A stretch of DNA of 36,256 nucleotides. Origin: a virus. The notes beneath the pieces are model-generated. The model was not told where the DNA came from and made no database searches. It saw only the letters and a program-made list of their open reading frames with translations. The position numbers were made by a program, and so were the translations under genes. Shown in pieces: positions 19,254-27,028 of this stretch (positions within the stretch are counted from its first letter, which is position 1; every line of letters starts with the position of its first letter). The stretch spans positions 1 to 36,256 of IMG/VR virus record IMGVR_UViG_3300045107_000859. One strand, 5' to 3'.

Positions 19254-20213
19254 TTGCCCGTTCTTGCTACATCTGCTTTTCCTCTCGTGAGCGAGTGCCT
19301 GCAACTTACGCGGGCACTCCTCATGGACAGCGATATTCCATTCACGGTGACGATTCCGCCATCGGGAGCGGTGCGAACGCTATCGAGCTTGGCGACGATT
19401 ACGACAAATTCCGCGCATAACCTGCAAGTCGGAAATATCGTACAGGTGCAGAGTGTTACAGATTCCAGTTTCAACGGAACGCAGACCGTAACGGCAGTTC
19501 CTACTTCAACGACGTTTCAATATACGAGTAGCGGAGCAAATGTAACGAGCGGAAATGGAATCGTTTCTCCTGTAGTGCAGGGGGATTGGGCAACGGACAC
19601 CGTTTTGCTTCCCTTGGCGAATAAGGCGTACCGAAAGGTACAAAGTCGATTGCAGGAAAATGGCAGCAAGACGATGAGCAGCGAGATTTATACCACTCTT
19701 GCTGCGAATGCGACTCAATATAGCGATACGACGAATCCATCGCTTCCAGCAGACTTCCTTGCTCCGAGAGATTTATCGGAAAGAATCTCAGGCTCAGGGC
19801 TTGCTTACGTTCCTATGCGGCAAGTGAACGTCATTCCCAGTTTCCCTGATGGAACGACGCTTCAGGTTAACGGAGTTTATGCGTGGTTCGAGGATGGAAT
19901 TTATCTGCCCGGTTCCGTAAATGCGATGGATATACGGCTTCGCTATTTTGTGGCTTTCCCGGATGTATCGGATGGAACAGGCCAATTCACGATTCGCGGC
20001 TGCCAAGATGCGATTGCGACCTATACGGCGTTTCTGGCTGCCAATTCCAGAGGTTCAGGAAATGCAAGCATTTTCCTCGGCATGTTCAACGAGGATATGA
20101 AGGAATTGCTCAATCTGCAGGCTCATGCAAGGAATTACCTTGTAGGGAGACGCAGAGCGAACAATGTAGGGCGTGGCTCAGGACGTTTCTGGGGCACAGG
20201 TAGAGTTTGGTGA
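19254..20213 (+). CDS. Head-tail connector/adaptor-like protein with beta insertion, 319 aa
   Basis: TTG start with GGAGGG six bases upstream, joined to the previous stop (TAATTG). The helical frame (ATSAFPLVSECLQLTRALLM, VLLPLANKAYRKVQSRLQEN, CQDAIATYTAFLAANSRGSG) matches adaptor proteins that form a ring under the portal. Residues ~39-103 are a threonine/valine-rich beta module (TTNSAHNLQVGNIVQVQSVT, then FNGTQTVTAVPTSTTFQY) inserted into the first helix region. Related modules are in the proteins at 20603 and 27025. The basic C-terminus (RRRANNVGRGSGRFWGTGRVW) may contact DNA or portal. Confidence 0.6.
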   Translation: MPVLATSAFPLVSECLQLTRALLMDSDIPFTVTIPPSGAVRTLSSLATITTNSAHNLQVGNIVQVQSVTDSSFNGTQTVTAVPTSTTFQYTSSGANVTSGNGIVSPVVQGDWATDTVLLPLANKAYRKVQSRLQENGSKTMSSEIYTTLAANATQYSDTTNPSLPADFLAPRDLSERISGSGLAYVPMRQVNVIPSFPDGTTLQVNGVYAWFEDGIYLPGSVNAMDIRLRYFVAFPDVSDGTGQFTIRGCQDAIATYTAFLAANSRGSGNASIFLGMFNEDMKELLNLQAHARNYLVGRRRANNVGRGSGRFWGTGRVW

Positions 20214-20255
20214 GCCAAACAAATAGCCGTATCTCGCGGCAGAAAAGGTGGAATC

Positions 20256-20600
20256 ATGGCGGCAGCAGCGACGGTAACAAAAAAGAAATACGACGGTAAA
20301 CAGTTGTGGGTTTATGGCACAGTAGCTCTTTCAGGAAGCTATACGCAGGGCGGAGATACGCTGAGCCTCGCGGGGATTGGCATTCAATCTTCTTTGGTTC
20401 CGTTTGCCATGCAGTTTGAAAGTCAGGCAGGAACGGCGGCTCAAGCTATCAACCAATATACATGGGTTCCAGGAACTACACAGGCTAACGGTAAAATCCG
20501 TTGCTTCATTGGCGCAGTTGCCGAGCTTGCTGCTGGCGCTTACCCGGCAGCGGCTACAGGCGACACTATCAGTTTCATGGCACAGTTTGATTTGAGGTAA
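20256..20600 (+). CDS. Small beta-rich virion-like protein, 114 aa
   Basis: Not recognised. It starts MAAAATVTKKKYDGKQLWVY and is then almost wholly strand-like (TVALSGSYTQGGDTLSLAGI). AGGTGG lies four bases before the ATG. Composition and size suit a head-decoration or tail-tube-associated protein, and its place between the adaptor and the large tail protein supports a virion role. Confidence 0.5.
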   Translation: MAAAATVTKKKYDGKQLWVYGTVALSGSYTQGGDTLSLAGIGIQSSLVPFAMQFESQAGTAAQAINQYTWVPGTTQANGKIRCFIGAVAELAAGAYPAAATGDTISFMAQFDLR

Positions 20601-20602
20601 GT

Positions 20603-23563
20603 TTGGGCCTAGACGGACACAATCCGCAAAGCATCAGGAATTTTGGCGGGCTGTACACTTTAACAGACCCAACGAATTTGCCTGTTTGGGCTTCGCCTAA
20701 TTGCCAGGATGTAGAATTCTATCCGGGGCTTGTGAAAACTCGCCCCGGACTTACTTCTGTCTTTGGTACATTTGGGCCGAACGCTCAATGCAACTACACC
20801 AAAACATACATTGATTCGCAGGAGTTCATTCGTACGCTGATTTTCTATTCAGGCGGTGGCCTATCTGGTGGGGCGACTCTCAGGAAGGAAGACGTAGCGA
20901 CGGGCACGCTTTCTAATATCGCCACAAACCTTCTTTCTTCCTATTGCAACTCCACTTCTCTTTTTTCAAGAGAGTACATGGCATTCAGCGACGGGAAATT
21001 TGGCGTAGACCTTCCTCGCCAATTCGATGATTCAACCGGAACAAACATATTCGACAGAGTAAGCCAGGTTGGGCCGGGAGCGCCTCCTTCGGCAACCGAA
21101 GAAAATATCAGTGCGCCTATCGCTGCGTCGCCTACTGGACTCGTTCCGCTCAATCAGGCAATCGTTGCGTCTCCAAACGGACTGTCTGAAAGCGGAAACG
21201 TTGTTACCGTAACACTGACCGCAGACTTCCTGATTCAAGCTACAAAGCAAATAGTTTTTTCGGGAGACACTGTAAAAATCACAGGAGCCGGAGTCGGGGG
21301 CTACAACGGAACATGGGTAGTAGCTTCTGTTATCAATGCCCGTCAATTTACGTTTATCAATACCACGACGGGACTAGCTAATTCAGGCAATGGAACCCTT
21401 CAGACTTCGCTTGTAGTGATTACCTCTACCGCTACCCTGCCAGCCCAATTCGCCCAATCGGGTGTAGGAACTTCGGTTGCGATTACAGGCGCAACCAGCG
21501 GAACGTATAACACAACTTACACGATTCGATTTGTGCAGGCAGCTTCCACGGGATTTACGGCATTGGGGCCTCAGGCCATTCTAGGAATGGCGGCATCTGG
21601 TGGCGGCACGGTGGCTCTTAGTGGAAATATCATTGCTGGAAAACATGGCGTAACAGTGATGTTCGTAAACCGCGAAGGCTACATTACGGAACCAGCGCCT
21701 CCGGTTTATTACACGGCATCAGGGAGCAAGAGAGTCATTCTTGCAAACATCCCTATCGGCCCTCCGAATATCGTTGCACGCATCGTTGCGTTTACACCTA
21801 TCAGTTCCACCAGCTTTTTCTACGACACGGGAACGAATCAAACCATTCCCAACAGCGAAATGGTCATCAACGATAACACAACTACCACGGCAGTATTCGA
21901 CTTCACGGATGACTTGCTCGAAGCAGGCACAAACGTAGATGACTTGTTTGACCTGGTAGAACTGGCACCAGCGGCAGGCGTGACTTCTTATTCTTCCAGA
22001 CTCTTCTGGTGGGGCGAACGCAACAAAGTTCAGAACTTTCTTAATCTTACCTTTGACGGCGGGTTTACCCAATCAGGAACGATTTACCCTTTGGGTTGGA
22101 TTCCTGATTCCACGAATTATGCAGGGGGTGGGCTGGCTTCCGCTGCTGTTTCAGGACAAGCATATTCGATTACAGGAGATGGTGCCACGGCAATCAGAGG
22201 ACTCATGGCCCAATCAGCCTATCAGGATGCGTTTGGCGACCCGATTATTGCGGTGAACACAGCCTATTCGGTTCGTGTCCGTGTCATGGATGGAGGCGGC
22301 GGAATTATCACCCCACTTCCCAATCTGCAAATCGAATTGAATAGCGTGAGCACGGGTCTAAATTCCAAATTCACGCTTAATCTCGCCGGAGCTACACTGT
22401 CCAATTCTCACTTCGCAGAATACACAGGTTCTCTTATCGCGGCGCAGAGTTCTATTCCCAGCGATTTGCAGCTAAGAATCTATATTGACAACACTCTTGG
22501 GAATGGCGAACAGATTTTTATAGATAACATCGAGATTTACCCGACAAACCAGCCCTATTTGGCGACTCAGGTCAGAGCTTCAAAGGTGGAAGACCCTGAG
22601 AGTTATTCCGGCATAGATGGGTTTTTGCTTCCTGCTCCTGAGAATGGGCAACGAGTGACGAACTGTTTTGTCATCCGAAACATTCTCTACATAGTGAAAG
22701 AGCGAAGTCTCTATGCTACGCAGGATGACGGTGTTTCTGAGCCTGCGAACTGGTCGATTCAGGAGATTTCTTCCAAAGTAGGGACATTCTCGGTTAAAGG
22801 TGTTGGATTGGGCGATGAATGGGCCGTTATCGCTGCGGAGTCTGGACTCTGGTACTTCACTGGCGGATTAATCGCGGAAGACAACAAACTCTCCAAAGAG
22901 ATTCAGCCTACTTGGGACTCGATTAACTGGACGTATGGGCATCTCATTTCGGTAGCAGTAGACACGCAAAGGAAAAGAATTTATGTTTCCGTGCCTTACG
23001 GCTCATCCACTGTCCCGAATAAGGTTCTAACGCTCGATTACACGGAAGGTTTCGGAGAATTGCAGGAAGGAATCGGCAGAAAATGGTGTCCGTGGTCGAT
23101 TTCGGCTGCTTCTGTTGCTCTGATTCAGAGAAATGACCTGACGCTTAAGGTTTTCTTCGGAAACAGCAATAACAATGGCCGTGTCTTCCAGCTAGATACG
23201 ACTGGTTCGGTTTACAACGACGTTTTGACGGGCATCGACTCGTTCTGGCAATCAGGATTTTTTCAAGCGCCAGTCAGGCAGAATTTCGGGTATTTAAGCG
23301 GAAATATAGTAGGCTCTGGAAGTATGTCGCTTAGTTTATACAGGGGCGACATGACGAACGTAACGGCAATTCGAGGGTGGTTGATGAATCTTCTGGGCTA
23401 TACCAACATGGAGAGAACGATTCAGAAGCAAGGTTTCAGAATGAGCGTGAAGTTTGAATGCACGGCGTTGGCTATTCCCAGTCAGCAGTATTTCAGCATG
23501 CAAGGCGTGGATATTTGGACAGCTCCGGCAGTTTGGGCACCCGTGAGAGGTGTAAATGCCTAA
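20603..23563 (+). CDS. Large tail hub/stabilisation-like protein, 986 aa
   Basis: TTG start with GAGG five bases upstream. The start (GLDGHNPQSIRNFGGLYTLT, NCQDVEFYPGLVKTRPGLTS) is the 'list of parameters' opening of podoviral tail tubular or DNA-stabilisation proteins, here followed by strand repeats. Residues ~197-267 (TVKITGAGVGGYNGTWVVAS) and ~271-340 (VAITGATSGTYNTTYTIRFV) are two copies of the beta module also found in the adaptor. The C-terminal half (NCFVIRNILYIVKERSLYAT, EWAVIAAESGLWYFTGG) looks like a beta-propeller. It probably plugs the portal and forms the tail hub. Confidence 0.6.
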   Translation: MGLDGHNPQSIRNFGGLYTLTDPTNLPVWASPNCQDVEFYPGLVKTRPGLTSVFGTFGPNAQCNYTKTYIDSQEFIRTLIFYSGGGLSGGATLRKEDVATGTLSNIATNLLSSYCNSTSLFSREYMAFSDGKFGVDLPRQFDDSTGTNIFDRVSQVGPGAPPSATEENISAPIAASPTGLVPLNQAIVASPNGLSESGNVVTVTLTADFLIQATKQIVFSGDTVKITGAGVGGYNGTWVVASVINARQFTFINTTTGLANSGNGTLQTSLVVITSTATLPAQFAQSGVGTSVAITGATSGTYNTTYTIRFVQAASTGFTALGPQAILGMAASGGGTVALSGNIIAGKHGVTVMFVNREGYITEPAPPVYYTASGSKRVILANIPIGPPNIVARIVAFTPISSTSFFYDTGTNQTIPNSEMVINDNTTTTAVFDFTDDLLEAGTNVDDLFDLVELAPAAGVTSYSSRLFWWGERNKVQNFLNLTFDGGFTQSGTIYPLGWIPDSTNYAGGGLASAAVSGQAYSITGDGATAIRGLMAQSAYQDAFGDPIIAVNTAYSVRVRVMDGGGGIITPLPNLQIELNSVSTGLNSKFTLNLAGATLSNSHFAEYTGSLIAAQSSIPSDLQLRIYIDNTLGNGEQIFIDNIEIYPTNQPYLATQVRASKVEDPESYSGIDGFLLPAPENGQRVTNCFVIRNILYIVKERSLYATQDDGVSEPANWSIQEISSKVGTFSVKGVGLGDEWAVIAAESGLWYFTGGLIAEDNKLSKEIQPTWDSINWTYGHLISVAVDTQRKRIYVSVPYGSSTVPNKVLTLDYTEGFGELQEGIGRKWCPWSISAASVALIQRNDLTLKVFFGNSNNNGRVFQLDTTGSVYNDVLTGIDSFWQSGFFQAPVRQNFGYLSGNIVGSGSMSLSLYRGDMTNVTAIRGWLMNLLGYTNMERTIQKQGFRMSVKFECTALAIPSQQYFSMQGVDIWTAPAVWAPVRGVNA

Positions 23564-23741
23564 TCCAATCATTAAACGGCTGCAACTGAACAACATTCCC
23601 ATTCTCAAAGCTCAATATCCGGGCGTGCATGAGGATTTGCAGAAGACGCAGACCAGAATCAATCAGCTTACAACTGTACTGGAAGCGGTAGCGGCGGCAA
23701 CAAACATAGACATTAAGAAGCTCTTGGGGAGCACGGAATGA
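23556..23741 (+). CDS. Small hypothetical tail-region protein, 61 aa
   Basis: Not recognised. MPNPIIKRLQLNNIPILKAQ, then a helical section (LQKTQTRINQLTTVLEAVAA). It overlaps the preceding gene by eight bases and its stop overlaps the next ATG (ATGA), so the three are coupled. A chaperone or minor virion role is possible. Confidence 0.55.
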   Translation: MPNPIIKRLQLNNIPILKAQYPGVHEDLQKTQTRINQLTTVLEAVAAATNIDIKKLLGSTE

Positions 23742-24331
23742 GCTATCTAGGGCCTACTTTTGGAAATTTAGGCAATCGGACTGGCGTTCAACAGGGAATT
23801 ACTTCCCAGTCGCAGAATCTCGGCAGGCAGGCAGGCCAAGCAGCAGGGCAGCGCTCTTCTGAGTATGGCGCTCTGATGCCAGGATTCAGTAGCCTTCTGA
23901 ATTCCGGTTATTCCGATGCGGAAAAGTCAGCTATCAACCAGAGCACTCTTGGAGCAATCAATGCGAACTACGGAGCGGCCAACGATGCTGCTGCTAGAAG
24001 AATGGCCAGAACGAATAACTCAGCGGGATTCGGCTCTTTCCTGAAAAGTTCTTCGATGAACCGCTGGAAAGATTTGGCGAGCCAGAATTTGCAGAATCAG
24101 AAAGATTTTGCCGACGAGTCTTTACGCAGAAAGATGCTAGGGTTGCAGGGCATTGCAGGACTCTACGGTATTGATACCAGTTTCCTGAATAGTTTGAATG
24201 CAGACCAGAATCAGCTTGTTTCTAATGCAACGAATCTTTACGGAATCACCAAAGGACACCCAGGATTCCTGGACAGCCTTTCTCAGTCTCTTGGTTCTGG
24301 GCTTGGTCAGGCTATTGCTGGACTTATTTAG
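23738..24331 (+). CDS. Probable internal virion/ejection-type protein, 197 aa
   Basis: Rich in Gly, Ala, Ser, Asn and Gln: GNLGNRTGVQQGITSQSQNL at the start, helical SAINQSTLGAINANYGAAND in the middle, and a hydrophobic glycine-rich end (SQSLGSGLGQAIAGLI). Podoviral pilot proteins injected with the DNA have this type of composition. It is not assigned to a named family. The next two genes have related character, suggesting a set of three or four ejected proteins. Confidence 0.45.
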   Translation: MSYLGPTFGNLGNRTGVQQGITSQSQNLGRQAGQAAGQRSSEYGALMPGFSSLLNSGYSDAEKSAINQSTLGAINANYGAANDAAARRMARTNNSAGFGSFLKSSSMNRWKDLASQNLQNQKDFADESLRRKMLGLQGIAGLYGIDTSFLNSLNADQNQLVSNATNLYGITKGHPGFLDSLSQSLGSGLGQAIAGLI

Positions 24332-24340
24332 GAGAAACGG

Positions 24341-24616
24341 ATGTTTCAATCTTTCTTGAATATAAAACGGCCAGGAATGGGAATGCCCGATGAACACGGG
24401 ATAGACATGGGCCAGACCGACTATGGTGACGGCAGCATGGGTAGCCTTTTGGATGCAGGCCAACCTTCAGCCCCCAATGCGAAACAGATGTTTCTCGGTG
24501 GCATAAAGAACAATCAAGGTAAGGCAGGAAGCTTGCTTCTGAAAGGATTGTCCGGATTTGCTGGTTCTGGTGGGTTTATGGGTGGTTTGGGCAACGTGGC
24601 ATCATTTCTGATTTGA
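24341..24616 (+). CDS. Small Gly/Met-rich protein, probably virion, 91 aa
   Basis: Not recognised. It starts MFQSFLNIKRPGMGMPDEHG and has a glycine-rich, hydrophobic C-terminus (KGLSGFAGSGGFMGGLGNVA) like the end of the preceding protein. AGGAG lies six bases before the ATG. A membrane-interacting peptide of the ejection apparatus is plausible from composition and place. Confidence 0.5.
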   Translation: MFQSFLNIKRPGMGMPDEHGIDMGQTDYGDGSMGSLLDAGQPSAPNAKQMFLGGIKNNQGKAGSLLLKGLSGFAGSGGFMGGLGNVASFLI

Positions 24617-24623
24617 GGACTGT

Positions 24624-26039
24624 ATGGCTCTATTGAGGAAATACAACCCGGATGCTTTTGCAGGAGCGGCTAATTCTTGGTCGCAAATGCCGATTTCACC
24701 AGACTATGAACCGGACAACTCTCCCGTGGCTCCCGATATTACGCCGACAAATGCCCGCAGTTCCGTTTCTGCGCTCACTCCTTCTATTTCGGCATCACAA
24801 CCCGACGTAGTGAGAGATATTTACCAGCCGCAGCTAAGAGACATAAGTTCACGTCTGCAAGATGCTTATACGCCGCCAGATGTAGGAACAGGCGGCAAGA
24901 TTCGGCAAATCTTTGGTGCCCTTGTCTCGCAGCGAAATCCTCAGCTTGGAGCCATTATCAGCGGAGACTTCGGGCGTATGAGGCAAATCAACGCACTTCA
25001 GAACCAGTACAAGCTGATTGAAGATGCAATCGCTCAGAATCGCGCAACGAACATGAATCAGTTTGATATTGCACAGAGGATTGCGAATCTAAACAAAACT
25101 CAGGCCGAAACAGAACGTATTCCAGTCCAGCAAAAACTTGAACAAGCACAGGCCGAAGCCGCTAATTACAAGGAAGACCCGAATCTAGGTTTGATTGACC
25201 TTAGAACCAAACAGCCCGTGAATGACACAGCATTAGCTCCTCTTTCGCAAGCCGAAGCCGATGTTCTTGGAAAGAACGCTGGCGATAGAGTTCCCCTAAA
25301 ACTAAAGAACACAGCAAATGAAATAGCTATGCGTGGTCACACAACGTTGAACACAGAAGAGGGAGTTTTTGACTACAACAGGCAGTCTGGAGAAAAAACA
25401 CGCCTCGGCTCTAACCCGAAGATGATGTTTGCTCCAGAGAATCGCATTGTAGCTGCTGGAATGGACCCTGATAATCCTGGTGCATTGACTTATGTTCATG
25501 CGGGAGATGCATTGAAACAAGGCGCAGCGGCTCCTGGTTCTGCATCCGTCCAAGCCGCTAAGGGAGTTTTGAAGTCTGCGACTAGCGGAAAAATTGGTGA
25601 AGAGGTCAATGCATTCAATACAGCGATTGCTCATGCCGACTTGCTTAATGATGCAGCTAAAGCTCTCAACAATGGGAACGTTCAGGCTCTTAACGGTCTT
25701 AAAAACCAATTCTCTAATGCTTTTGGTTCTTCTGGGCCTGTAACGGCGCAAGCTATTGCCGATGCCTACACGCGAGAAGTGACCAAGATGCTCTCTTCTG
25801 GGCATTTGACCGATGCGGAAATCAGCACGATTGGAAAGACACTTAATCCCAATAAGCAGAATTTGGCGCAGGTTCAGGGAGTGTTGAATGCTTACAAGGC
25901 GCTATCGCAAAGCAAACTCAAGATGCGACAGCAGCAAGTTGAGCAAGGGTTACAAGGGAAAGTTAATTTCCCTGAGAATCAAACTCCAGTTTCTAGCATC
26001 CCAACTTTTTCTGAGTTCCAGAAAGGAAGAACGCAATAG
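24624..26039 (+). CDS. Probable internal virion protein, 471 aa
   Basis: Long helical protein: RDIYQPQLRDISSRLQDAYT and coiled-coil stretches (NKTQAETERIPVQQKLEQAQ, AEAANYKED). A middle section is more globular (NEIAMRGHTTLNTEEGVFDY), and the C-terminal half is a further helical domain (FNTAIAHADLLNDAAKALNN). No enzymatic motif, and in particular no lysozyme or transglycosylase E-x-S pattern. Position after the tail hub and before the fibres matches podoviral ejection proteins. Its TAG overlaps the likely ATA start of the next gene. Confidence 0.5.
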   Translation: MALLRKYNPDAFAGAANSWSQMPISPDYEPDNSPVAPDITPTNARSSVSALTPSISASQPDVVRDIYQPQLRDISSRLQDAYTPPDVGTGGKIRQIFGALVSQRNPQLGAIISGDFGRMRQINALQNQYKLIEDAIAQNRATNMNQFDIAQRIANLNKTQAETERIPVQQKLEQAQAEAANYKEDPNLGLIDLRTKQPVNDTALAPLSQAEADVLGKNAGDRVPLKLKNTANEIAMRGHTTLNTEEGVFDYNRQSGEKTRLGSNPKMMFAPENRIVAAGMDPDNPGALTYVHAGDALKQGAAAPGSASVQAAKGVLKSATSGKIGEEVNAFNTAIAHADLLNDAAKALNNGNVQALNGLKNQFSNAFGSSGPVTAQAIADAYTREVTKMLSSGHLTDAEISTIGKTLNPNKQNLAQVQGVLNAYKALSQSKLKMRQQQVEQGLQGKVNFPENQTPVSSIPTFSEFQKGRTQ

Positions 26040-27028
26040 CAGACGGGCCACAATACGACTACCGAACTGACCCGCAGTTCGTTAAGGCCAATCCATTAGA
26101 CATGGATGCCTACTTGAAGCAGGTTGACCCTGACTATGCTAAAGCCTCATCCAAAGATAGAGCTGCTTACATCAGCCATATCAAAGGGCTAGATGTTCGC
26201 ACTCAGTTTGAAAAAGAGAATGACCCATCTGATGCTGATTTTATAAACAAACAGGAAGCGGGCTATCAAAAAGCTTACAGAAACGAACAAGACAAAAATA
26301 AGATTGTTCTAAGCGATGCTGACGTTGCCACTCTTGGTTTGGGTGGAATTGGAATTGGCCGCACTATCGCCAAACAAGGATTAAAAGCATCCATCGCCCC
26401 AATCACTAAAGGGATTGTAGGAGCCGCAGCAGGAAGCGCCGCAGGTTCCTATGGAGGCAGAGAACTGGGAAAGATTGTAGGACAGCCAGAGGTGGGCGCT
26501 CAAATTGGCGCAACGCTCGGAGGATTGGCCGGGGGATTCTATGGCGGATTTGAGAAAACTCCCGCATTGGGCACTCCCGAAAATCCAGGGTACATGAGCA
26601 AACTACCTACTAGATTACCACCTTCTATGCGTGGTGACCCGTTCGCACCTAAACCGACAGTAGCTGCTCCCGTATGGGAAGCTCCGTCGCACACAGATGT
26701 TTACGGCAGCCCAGAATTTCCGGGGCCATTTAGCCCTGTACCCAATAAGGTTCCTGCACAATTCCGAGGCGACCCGTTCGCACCACCCGCAAGTTCTGGC
26801 GGTGTAGCCCGTTCTGGGCCGGACCCATTTACGCCTTACGAGCGAAACGTGACTGCAGGGCAAGAGCCTTTAATTGTAACTCCTAGCGAAGCGGCAAGTC
26901 TCAATCGATTGCAATCTATCGCTGAACAAAGAGCAAGGGAACGCGGAATGCAGTACGCAGGAGGCGTTAGAACGGCTGGCAAAAACAAGGTAGTTAATCG
27001 CCTATTCCCGCCAAGGACGGACCAATGA
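26036..27028 (+). CDS. Glycine-zipper protein with likely AUA start, 330 aa
   Basis: The sequence upstream of the first ATG (26102) is clearly coding: A-D-G-P-Q-Y-D-Y-R-T-D-P-Q-F-V-K. No canonical start is in frame after the preceding stop. AAGGA followed by ATA at 26036-26038, overlapping the previous TAG (ATAG), marks the expected place. Residues ~125-170 hold a glycine-zipper membrane segment (GIVGAAAGSAAGSYGGRELG, then IGATLGGLAGGFYGGF). The remainder is proline-rich and repeats R-G-D-P-F-A-P twice (SMRGDPFAPKP, QFRGDPFAPPA). Probably the ejected membrane-channel component; inference. Confidence 0.5.
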   Translation: MADGPQYDYRTDPQFVKANPLDMDAYLKQVDPDYAKASSKDRAAYISHIKGLDVRTQFEKENDPSDADFINKQEAGYQKAYRNEQDKNKIVLSDADVATLGLGGIGIGRTIAKQGLKASIAPITKGIVGAAAGSAAGSYGGRELGKIVGQPEVGAQIGATLGGLAGGFYGGFEKTPALGTPENPGYMSKLPTRLPPSMRGDPFAPKPTVAAPVWEAPSHTDVYGSPEFPGPFSPVPNKVPAQFRGDPFAPPASSGGVARSGPDPFTPYERNVTAGQEPLIVTPSEAASLNRLQSIAEQRARERGMQYAGGVRTAGKNKVVNRLFPPRTDQ

